This document shows positions 5,996-10,714 of a stretch of DNA of 10,714 bases, one piece after another (position 1 is the first letter of the stretch; every line of letters begins with the position of its first letter). Both the position numbers and the translations under genes were made by a program. The notes below the pieces were generated by a model that saw nothing but the letters and a program-made list of their open reading frames with translations, searched no databases and was not told the origin of the DNA. The DNA is taken from NCBI GenBank assembly GCA_018679315.1, contig JAHHLF010000129.1:1-10714 (forward strand). Reading direction: 5' to 3'. Source of the stretch: Bacteroidia bacterium. GTDB taxonomy: Bacteria; Bacteroidota; Bacteroidia; Flavobacteriales; Flavobacteriaceae.

Positions 5996-6973
5996 ATGGA
6001 AAAGTTTGATGTACTAATTATCGGTGGCGGCCCCATAGGTATCGCTTGTGGTTTGGAAGCCAAAAAGAAGGGTCTTAGTTACGTGATCATTGAGAAAGGC
6101 CCTATTGTAAACTCCTTGTTTAACTATCCCGTGAATATGCAGTTCTTTTCTTCATCGGAACGATTGGAGATAGATAATATTCCCTTTATCAGCAAAGAGG
6201 CCAAACCAAAGCGCAATGAGGCTTTAGAATATTACAGAAGGATCGTCACTTCCAATCAGTTAAATATCCATCTGTTTGAAAGGGTATTGGATGTTGAAAA
6301 AACACCGGAAGGGTTTACTATCATATCCGACAAGTCCAAATATGCTGCAGATCACATCGTTGTGGCGACCGGTTTCTATGACCTGCCCAATATGCTAAAT
6401 GTCCCCGGGGAAGAACTTTCAAAGGTCTCACACTACTACAAGGATCCGCATTTTTATGCCAGTCAGAAATTAGCAGTGATCGGAGCGAGTAACTCTGCTG
6501 TAGATGCAGCACTGGAGTGTTGGCGAAAAGGCGCTGAGGTAACTATGATCATTCGTGGACCTGAAGTAGGACAACGGGTAAAATATTGGGTCAGACCGGA
6601 TATTTTAAATCGTATTAATGAAGGGAGCATAGCCGCTTACTACAATGCCGAAATAAAAGAGATCACTGAAAAAGAGATCATCTTTATAACCCCAGACGGT
6701 GAACAGCGCATTGAGAACGATTTTGTATTGGCTCTGACCGGCTATATGCCAAATTTCGCTTTTCTGGAACGCCTTGGTATCACCTTATCAGACGATGCCA
6801 ACAAATTTCCTGAATACAATAAAGATACAATGGAGACCAATGTGCCGGGATTATACCTGGCCGGTGTGATCTGTGGGGGCATGGAAACCCATAAGTGGTT
6901 TATTGAGAATTCCAGGATACATGCGAAGATCATTATGAAGGCCATTCAGGAAAAATCTGCATCCGAGGCATAG
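5996..6973 (+). CDS. ypdA: YpdA-family FAD/NAD(P)-dependent oxidoreductase (putative bacillithiol disulfide reductase)
   Basis: YpdA (Bdr) reduces oxidised bacillithiol with NADPH in the cytoplasm of bacteria using this thiol. The 325-residue length fits. The FAD-binding motif is GGGPIG at 10-15, followed by IIEKG (31-35). The YpdA signature region is present: NSLFNYPVNMQFFSSSERLE (39-58). The second Rossmann motif VIGASNSAVDAALE (161-174) would bind NADPH, and ATGFYD (124-129) and GLYLAGVICGG (285-295) match flavoprotein elements. There is no CxxC redox pair of the thioredoxin-reductase type. Firmicute YpdA has GGGPCG with a functionally essential cysteine; here that position is Ile14, and the nearest cysteine is Cys18. 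An in-frame TTG at 5963 would add eleven residues without homology, so the ATG at 5996 is preferred. A flavodoxin-like gene follows after 44 bases on the same strand. Confidence 0.87.
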   Translation: MEKFDVLIIGGGPIGIACGLEAKKKGLSYVIIEKGPIVNSLFNYPVNMQFFSSSERLEIDNIPFISKEAKPKRNEALEYYRRIVTSNQLNIHLFERVLDVEKTPEGFTIISDKSKYAADHIVVATGFYDLPNMLNVPGEELSKVSHYYKDPHFYASQKLAVIGASNSAVDAALECWRKGAEVTMIIRGPEVGQRVKYWVRPDILNRINEGSIAAYYNAEIKEITEKEIIFITPDGEQRIENDFVLALTGYMPNFAFLERLGITLSDDANKFPEYNKDTMETNVPGLYLAGVICGGMETHKWFIENSRIHAKIIMKAIQEKSASEA

Positions 6974-7017
6974 ATTGAAATCCTGTATATTTAAGTTTCT
7001 CTAAAAACAATCCGATC

Positions 7018-7776
7018 ATGTCCGAACAACTGCATAAAATGACGGAACAGCATTGTTCCAATCCTCCTGCTAAATACGACGATTTAAAAGTCCTTTTTCT
7101 TAATTGTACTTTAAACCGCACACCTGTTTTATCACATACGGAAGGAGTGATCCAAATAGCGCAAAAGATCTTTGAGGCCAATGGTGTGTCTACCAAGATC
7201 ATCAGACCCGTAGATTACGAGATCCCCGCCGGCTTAGGCCTGGATATGTCAGAAACCCCGGAATGGGATCGGGACGACTGGCCACAAATTCAAAAGGAAA
7301 TTGACGCATGCGATATTCTTATTCTTTGCACCTCGGTATGGTTGGGGGAAAAATCTTCGGTCTGTAACCGTACCCTGGAACGTATGTATGGCTATACCCA
7401 TCAATTCAATGAGAAAGGTCAGTACAGAGATTACGGCAAGGTAGGAGCCACCCTGATCACCGGGAATGAGGATGGTGTTAAACATTGCGCCATGAACATT
7501 TTATTCTCGCTCTCACATATAGGGTATACAGTGCCTCCTCAAGCCGATGCGGGCTGGATGGGGGAAGCCGGACCAGGTCCTTCTTATAGGGATGAAGGTT
7601 CGGGCGGACCCGAAAATGATTTCACGAACAGGAATACTACCTTCCTTGTTTGGAATTGCCTGCACCTGGCCAGGATGCTAAAAGACCAGGGAGGAATCCC
7701 TGCACATGGCAACCAGCCTGATGAATGGGATGCCGGATGCAAAGCAGGGTTTGATAGCCCGGAGCATAAGCGATAA
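7018..7776 (+). CDS. Flavodoxin-fold NAD(P)H-dependent FMN oxidoreductase
   Basis: This 252-residue protein resembles NADPH-dependent FMN reductases and iron-sulfur-flavoprotein-like oxidoreductases with a flavodoxin fold. The N-terminal strand and phosphate-binding loop are KVLFLNCTLNRTPVLSHTEG (24-43). The second flavin loop is ILCTSVWLGEKSSVCNRTLE (102-121), matching the family pattern in which a surface Trp/Tyr loop precedes the helix contacting FMN. The third is TGNEDGVKHCAMNILFSL (148-165). No CxxCxxC ferredoxin motif is present. The C-terminal section (about 175-252) is rich in Gly, Pro and Trp and likely forms a cap over the flavin; I do not recognise it. The ATG at 7018 leaves a 20-residue polar lead. 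It lies 44 bases after the ypdA-like gene, with no terminator between, so co-transcription is likely. The substrate is unknown. Confidence 0.82.
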   Translation: MSEQLHKMTEQHCSNPPAKYDDLKVLFLNCTLNRTPVLSHTEGVIQIAQKIFEANGVSTKIIRPVDYEIPAGLGLDMSETPEWDRDDWPQIQKEIDACDILILCTSVWLGEKSSVCNRTLERMYGYTHQFNEKGQYRDYGKVGATLITGNEDGVKHCAMNILFSLSHIGYTVPPQADAGWMGEAGPGPSYRDEGSGGPENDFTNRNTTFLVWNCLHLARMLKDQGGIPAHGNQPDEWDAGCKAGFDSPEHKR

Positions 7777-7797
7777 CTGACTCTTACCTATAGATAA

Positions 7798-7824
7798 CCC
7801 CTCGACTCCGCTCGGGGTGACCCC
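7798..7824. repeat. REP-like palindromic repeat remnant
   Basis: CCCCTCGACTCCGCTCGGGG (7798-7817) folds on itself, and GGGGTGACCCC (7814-7824) is a second, overlapping palindrome. From memory, close versions of this GC-rich string recur between genes in many Flavobacteriaceae. It contrasts with the AT-rich surroundings. Only one copy is in the window, so repetitiveness cannot be shown here. Confidence 0.5.
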
Positions 7825-7911
7825 ATCAATTGGGCGCACGAAACGTTTAACTATCAACAGACAACAAACAACGGATTACTTCGTGATACTCATTATGCTC
7901 GTGCTCGAAAA

Positions 7912-7927
7912 CCTGCCTTCCGGCAGG
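7912..7927. repeat. Palindrome CCTGCC-TTCC-GGCAGG
   Basis: Six-base perfect arms (7912-7917 and 7922-7927) enclose a four-base loop. Similar CCTGCCGGCAGG-type strings are common intergenic repeats in Bacteroidota, from memory. It probably belongs to the same degenerate element as the palindromes at 7798-7824 and 7944-7963. Confidence 0.45.
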
Positions 7928-7943
7928 CAGTTACCAACTCTGC

Positions 7944-7970
7944 CCTGTGGTTTAAGTCACAGGTCTTCTT
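7944..7970 (+). terminator. Hairpin with T-rich tail, possible terminator of the upstream operon
   Basis: CCTGTG (7944-7949) pairs with CACAGG (7958-7963) around an eight-base loop, followed by TCTTCTTTTT from 7964. The form suits a weak Rho-independent terminator. It is the only such structure between the flavodoxin-like gene (stop at 7776) and dps, but it lies 168 bases from the stop and inside repeat-like sequence. Confidence 0.4.
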
Positions 7971-8002
7971 TTTACTGGAATCAAACACGGCACAGCCATT
8001 TC

Positions 8003-8022
8003 TTGTTAAATATTGTTAAATA
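8003..8022 (+). repeat. Tandem direct repeat TTGTTAAATA x2
   Basis: Two identical 10-base units abut at 8003-8012 and 8013-8022. The second TTG is well placed as a -33 element for TATTTATG at 8036-8043. The repeat could be an operator or a duplicated -33 region. Confidence 0.6.
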
Positions 8023-8043
8023 CTTGATTTTCTGCTATTTATG
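8013..8043 (+). promoter_or_regulatory. Candidate promoter of dps
   Basis: TTG (8013-8015), a 20-base spacer and TATTTATG (8036-8043, one mismatch to TAnnTTTG) fit the Bacteroidota pattern. If used, the dps leader would be about 200 bases and would include three hairpins. A nearer promoter cannot be excluded, but I find no better match between 8044 and 8250. Confidence 0.4.
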
Positions 8044-8099
8044 TGTATATTATATATAGATGAATTCAATAAACTTCAAGCGAATTAGCTACGTGTTCT

Positions 8100-8217
8100 A
8101 AGTCAAGCAATTGACTTTACTTCTCTTTTGTGGAAGCCATGCTTCCCTCTTCACATCTCAAATAAAAAAAGCAAATGTTGATCTATATGCCTATTCAGGC
8201 AGATCTAACTACTGCCT
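8100..8217 (+). promoter_or_regulatory. Three hairpins in the dps leader
   Basis: Three separate inverted repeats follow one another. AAGTCAA (8100-8106) pairs with TTGACTT (8111-8117). GGAAGC (8132-8137) pairs with GCTTCC (8141-8146). AGGCAG (8197-8202) pairs with CTGCCT (8212-8217). The first could instead be a protein-binding operator. None has a proper T tract directly after it, so they do not look like terminators. No known riboswitch class was recognised. Confidence 0.4.
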
Positions 8218-8250
8218 TAAAGGAATTAATAATCTTAAACTATACAGAAC

Positions 8251-8745
8251 ATGAATACCATAGAAACAATAAAGACAAAAAGTAAAAAGCTGGGGTTTTC
8301 GCACTTAGAAACCGCGGAGATCGTAGTAAATCTAAATACACTACTCGCAAATTATCAGGTTTTTTATCACAAGCTGAGAACATTTCACTGGAATGTGGAA
8401 GGTCCGGAATTCTTTGAATTACATGAAGAATTTGAAAAAGAATACAACAAAACTCAAAATCATATTGACATGATTGCAGAACGTATTCGCGTCTTCGGCA
8501 TAAAGCCAAAATTTGGACTAAAAAAGATCCTTGAAATGTCTGATATAAAAGAGCGAGACGACAAAATCTCGGCTCTTGAAATGGTTCGTGAACTCCTGAA
8601 AGACTTTGAAATCCTGCATTCCTCATTGCTAGACGCATTAAATTCTTCCTTGAATACAGGAGATGTCGCCACAGAGCAGATGATCACGGATTTCATACGA
8701 GATCTCGAAAAACGACATTGGATGTTTACTTCCTTTTTGAAGTAG
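8251..8745 (+). CDS. dps: Dps family ferritin-like DNA-protection protein
   Basis: Dps assembles into a hollow dodecamer that oxidises and stores iron, using hydrogen peroxide, and may coat DNA under stress. The 164-residue protein has the complete inter-subunit ferroxidase site: His46 (FHWNVEGPEF), His58 (LHEEF), Asp73 and Glu77 (HIDMIAERIR). The His46-His58-Asp73-Glu77 spacing equals that of Listeria Dps (H31, H43, D58, E62). Helices cover almost the whole chain, ending in DLEKRHWMFTSFLK. The N-terminus has several lysines (MNTIETIKTKSKKLGF), which might contact DNA as in E. coli Dps, though it is short. The ATG at 8251 has no Shine-Dalgarno, like its neighbours. A long, structured leader precedes it. 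Related Dps proteins are often induced by peroxide through OxyR or PerR; no such box was identified here. Confidence 0.95.
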   Translation: MNTIETIKTKSKKLGFSHLETAEIVVNLNTLLANYQVFYHKLRTFHWNVEGPEFFELHEEFEKEYNKTQNHIDMIAERIRVFGIKPKFGLKKILEMSDIKERDDKISALEMVRELLKDFEILHSSLLDALNSSLNTGDVATEQMITDFIRDLEKRHWMFTSFLK

Positions 8746-8796
8746 TTCGCACTGTCTAATTAAAACGAATTATAAATTCTAAAAAATTAAATTATA

Positions 8797-9258
8797 ATGA
8801 AATATCTAAATAATATACTACCCCTCTTACTAATGCTTTATACCGTAAATGCAACCCTGGCACAGGATGGGAAAAGTGAAATTATGAATGCACGGATCGA
8901 AAAAACTTTTGTCATTGATCAAAATGGCACTAAAATGCCCTTGTTCTTGAAGATCCTGGAACATCGTGATTATCCCGAAGCGCATAAATTGCAATCCGAT
9001 TCTACAAAATTTGAAGATGCCAAGGTTACTAAACTGATCGCTATAGACGAAAAGAAAGATGGCACTTATGACAGGTACATCGTGCTTACTTATTATAGAT
9101 CCCTAACCGATTCGTTTAAGTTGGTTGCGCGTCCTGATGGTTTTGCTATTCAGGTAGACGATAAAGAACTCACATACTTCCATGAGACAGGAATATACTT
9201 TGTCAATAATGCAGACAAGGACTTTTTCAAAATTGAAGAATTCAGGGATATCATCTAG
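8797..9258 (+). CDS. Small exported protein of unknown function
   Basis: This 153-residue protein begins with a clear signal peptide: Lys2, a hydrophobic stretch (ILPLLLMLYTV) and a likely signal-peptidase I site after ATLA, giving a mature protein beginning QDGKSE. There is no lipobox. The mature part of about 130 residues mixes short beta-strand-like segments (KLIAIDEKKDGTYDRYIVLT, DGFAIQVDDKELTYFHETGI) and is rich in charged residues; it is probably a compact beta-rich periplasmic or surface domain. I do not recognise a family. It starts 51 bases after dps on the same strand with no terminator between, and ends just before a strong terminator, so it may be co-transcribed with dps. The ATG at 8797 gives a well-formed signal peptide. 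Confidence 0.75.
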   Translation: MKYLNNILPLLLMLYTVNATLAQDGKSEIMNARIEKTFVIDQNGTKMPLFLKILEHRDYPEAHKLQSDSTKFEDAKVTKLIAIDEKKDGTYDRYIVLTYYRSLTDSFKLVARPDGFAIQVDDKELTYFHETGIYFVNNADKDFFKIEEFRDII

Positions 9259-9276
9259 TGAAGTGTCAAAAGAATT

Positions 9277-9302
9277 AAACCGGAGCATGCTCCGGTTTTT
9301 TT
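9277..9302. terminator. Terminator after the small exported protein
   Basis: A perfect 22-base palindrome (9277-9298; arms AAACCGGAGCA and TGCTCCGGTTT) is followed by T residues to 9302. It lies 18 bases after the stop of the exported-protein gene and would end the dps-side transcript. Because the palindrome is preceded by TT and A residues, it may also stop transcripts from the convergent photolyase gene. Confidence 0.92.
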
Positions 9303-9377
9303 AATTCTATATTTTGACCGTTTAAAACAAAATGTATGATTTGAAATGCCAGGAACCTGCTTTGCCTGGACTAACAG

Positions 9378-10714
9378 CTAGCTTTCTAATCCAGATAGAA
9401 ACGCCTCTGCATTTTTCAAATGACTATCCTTTTTATGTTGAGACATCTTGTCAAACGTGTGCAGCAACATACTCAATCTGGGATTCGACTGAAAGAAATC
9501 GCGATGCTTGTGCATAAAATTCCAAAAAAGTCCATCCCATGTATCTTGCCATTCTCCCTTTTTATAATTGCTCATTTTCATCAAATAGTTGCTACTACTG
9601 ATATAAGGCTTGGTAGCCATCAACCCGCCATCGGAAAACTGACTCATTCCGTAAACATTAGGCACCATCACCCAATCATAAGCATCAATAAAAAGTTCCA
9701 TAAACCATCGATATACTTCGTCTGGGTCAAATTCACACAGTAGCATAAAATTCCCTAAAACCATCAATCGTTCAATGTGATGACAATACCCTGTTCTCAA
9801 GATTTTTGAGATGGTCTTGTCTACAGGGTCAATACCCGTTGTACCGTCATAAAAGGAAGGGGGTATTTTCCTAGTAAAACCCCAATAATTAAGCTTTCTC
9901 TGGTCACTACCCCGTATCTGGTAAATACCTCTGATAAACTCTCGCCAACCTATAATCTGGCGTATGAATCCTTCTGTGGAATTAATAGGGATATCGTTTG
10001 CTTCGGCATAGGCCAAACTGTTTTTAAGTATGTCCTTAGGCAAGATTAGTCCAACATTTAACATCGGAGTCAGGACACTGTGGTTCAATATTGAATGATC
10101 AGCCATAATAGCATCCTCAAAAGAACCAAATTCCATAAAGCGCTCTTCAAGGAAATTTTTAAACCATTCTTGAGTGTCTTTAAAGTTCGTTGGGTACAAT
10201 GGTTGGTCCGTTACGTATCCTAAATGATGCGAGAAATGGTTTTCTACGTACGCCTTTGCGTCTTCATAGTATTTATCTGAATCCGGAAATGCTATTGGGG
10301 GAGGCATTTTATTTGCAGGATATTTTTTTCGATTTTCCGTATCGTATGTCCACTTACCCCCTATTGGCTTACCATCATTTTCCAGGAGAACATTCAATCT
10401 TTTCCGTTGGTCTTTATAAAAGGTAGTTTGATAGTATTTCTTCTTGTCTTTTTTGAAAAAGGGCCCTAATTGCTCAGCTGAATTAAGGAACATCGGGGAT
10501 TGCAAAACCGCAGTTTCCAAATCATTATTGATACAGGCTTCCTTAATTCTGCTATCTAACCAATTATCAACAGGGTCAATGTACATTAGCTGTTTAAACC
10601 CAAGGCGATATAATTCGGGAACCAGCCTCCTGACATCTGAAATATCTGATATCGCTTCTATATATTTTACTTCACAATCTTTGGATACTAAATAGGCCTC
10701 GTAGTTCTTCATAC
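9378..10714 (-). CDS. Photolyase/cryptochrome of the FeS-BCP (PhrB-like, prokaryotic 6-4) group, without Fe-S ligands; N-terminus outside window
   Basis: Members bind FAD and repair UV-induced (6-4) photoproducts in blue light or act as light receptors. The 444 visible residues start in the N-terminal alpha/beta antenna domain and include the whole FAD domain. Landmarks are EGFIRQIIGWREFIRGIY (247-264), the paired active-site histidines in CHHIERLMVLGNF (310-322), and WVMVPNVYGMSQFSDGGL (347-364). The methionine at 10712 is at the window edge and aligns to an internal position of the family (about 500 residues), so some 50 residues lie beyond the window. In Agrobacterium PhrB a 4Fe-4S cluster is held by Cys350, 438, 441 and 454. 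Placing the protein on its histidine pair (365/366) puts Pro296, Lys384 and Glu387 at the first three, while the loop with the fourth (SNYKKGEWQDTWDGLFWNF, 381-399) is shortened. The cluster is thus very probably absent. Confidence 0.88.
   Translation of the reverse strand, partial: MKNYEAYLVSKDCEVKYIEAISDISDVRRLVPELYRLGFKQLMYIDPVDNWLDSRIKEACINNDLETAVLQSPMFLNSAEQLGPFFKKDKKKYYQTTFYKDQRKRLNVLLENDGKPIGGKWTYDTENRKKYPANKMPPPIAFPDSDKYYEDAKAYVENHFSHHLGYVTDQPLYPTNFKDTQEWFKNFLEERFMEFGSFEDAIMADHSILNHSVLTPMLNVGLILPKDILKNSLAYAEANDIPINSTEGFIRQIIGWREFIRGIYQIRGSDQRKLNYWGFTRKIPPSFYDGTTGIDPVDKTISKILRTGYCHHIERLMVLGNFMLLCEFDPDEVYRWFMELFIDAYDWVMVPNVYGMSQFSDGGLMATKPYISSSNYLMKMSNYKKGEWQDTWDGLFWNFMHKHRDFFQSNPRLSMLLHTFDKMSQHKKDSHLKNAEAFLSGLES

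Larger units (their letters stand above)
7777..8250. other. 474-base non-coding region before dps
   Basis: No credible gene lies here. The first part (7795-7970) carries three palindromic segments of a type scattered in flavobacterial genomes. The second part (8003-8250) is AT-rich and holds a tandem 10-base repeat, a candidate promoter and three separate hairpins leading to dps. An 80-codon open frame at 7817-8059 crosses the palindromes and has no protein-like character. Confidence 0.7.

Noticed and set aside
7817..8059. 80-codon open frame as a gene
   Set aside because: It crosses palindromic repeat remnants and ends in AT-rich promoter-like DNA. Its translation does not resemble a folded protein and no start signal is evident.
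9277..9298. 22-base perfect palindrome as a protein-binding or recombination site
   Set aside because: Its place directly after a stop codon and before a T run is fully explained by a Rho-independent terminator.
9349..9370. CCAGG/CCTGG inverted repeat between the exported-protein gene and the photolyase gene as a minus-strand terminator
   Set aside because: The arms are only five bases, the loop is long, and no T run follows on the minus strand.
9332..9743. Plus-strand open frames at 9332-9517 and 9420-9743
   Set aside because: They lie mostly antisense to the well-supported photolyase gene and show no domain or start signal.
1..10714. CRISPR array, tRNA, rRNA, insertion sequence, phage or toxin-antitoxin genes
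   Set aside because: I saw no regularly spaced repeats, no cloverleaf-like sequence with a conserved T arm, no transposase or integrase motif, and no small paired genes of toxin-antitoxin type.

Overview
The window looks like an ordinary chromosomal segment of a marine-type member of the Bacteroidota, most likely the Flavobacteriaceae. Three things point there: a short primary sigma factor without region 1.1 directly downstream of pnp (a typical flavobacterial gene order), a general lack of Shine-Dalgarno sequences, and candidate promoters of the Bacteroidota type (TTG, about 20 bases, TAnnTTTG). Base and codon use look even along the window. I see no transposase, integrase, phage gene, CRISPR array, tRNA or rRNA.

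Layout. 1-1907: the 3' end of pnp, a terminator, rpoD, and a possible short transcript ending in a second terminator. 1917-3857: a divergent pair, an exported Tat-type lipoprotein of the sugar-phosphate isomerase/epimerase TIM-barrel family (minus) and a TPR lipoprotein (plus). 3912-5436: a SAM-dependent methyltransferase and ribulose-phosphate 3-epimerase (rpe). 5433-5864: a two-CBS-domain protein (minus) whose stop codon overlaps that of rpe. 5996-7776: a YpdA-like bacillithiol-disulfide-reductase-type flavoprotein and a flavodoxin-fold oxidoreductase. 7777-8250: a 474-base non-coding stretch; its first part carries palindromic, REP-like repeat remnants, its second part a possible promoter and three hairpins leading to dps. 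8251-9302: dps, a small exported protein of unknown function, and a perfect-palindrome terminator. 9378-10714 (minus): a photolyase/cryptochrome of the bacterial FeS-BCP (PhrB-like) group, lacking the iron-sulfur ligands and truncated at its N-terminus by the window edge.

How the genes fit together. pnp and rpoD are core RNA-turnover and transcription genes; rpe is a core pentose-phosphate gene. The right-hand half has a loose redox and damage-protection theme: low-molecular-weight-thiol reduction (YpdA-like), a flavin oxidoreductase, iron sequestration and DNA protection (Dps), and light-driven DNA repair. That grouping is inference; only ypdA and its neighbour look close enough to be co-transcribed.

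I did not find a convincing new multi-gene system. The points most worth a second look are the missing catalytic-type cysteine in the YpdA homologue, the missing Fe-S ligands in the photolyase, the structured leader before dps, and the paired palindromes between the CBS gene and ypdA.
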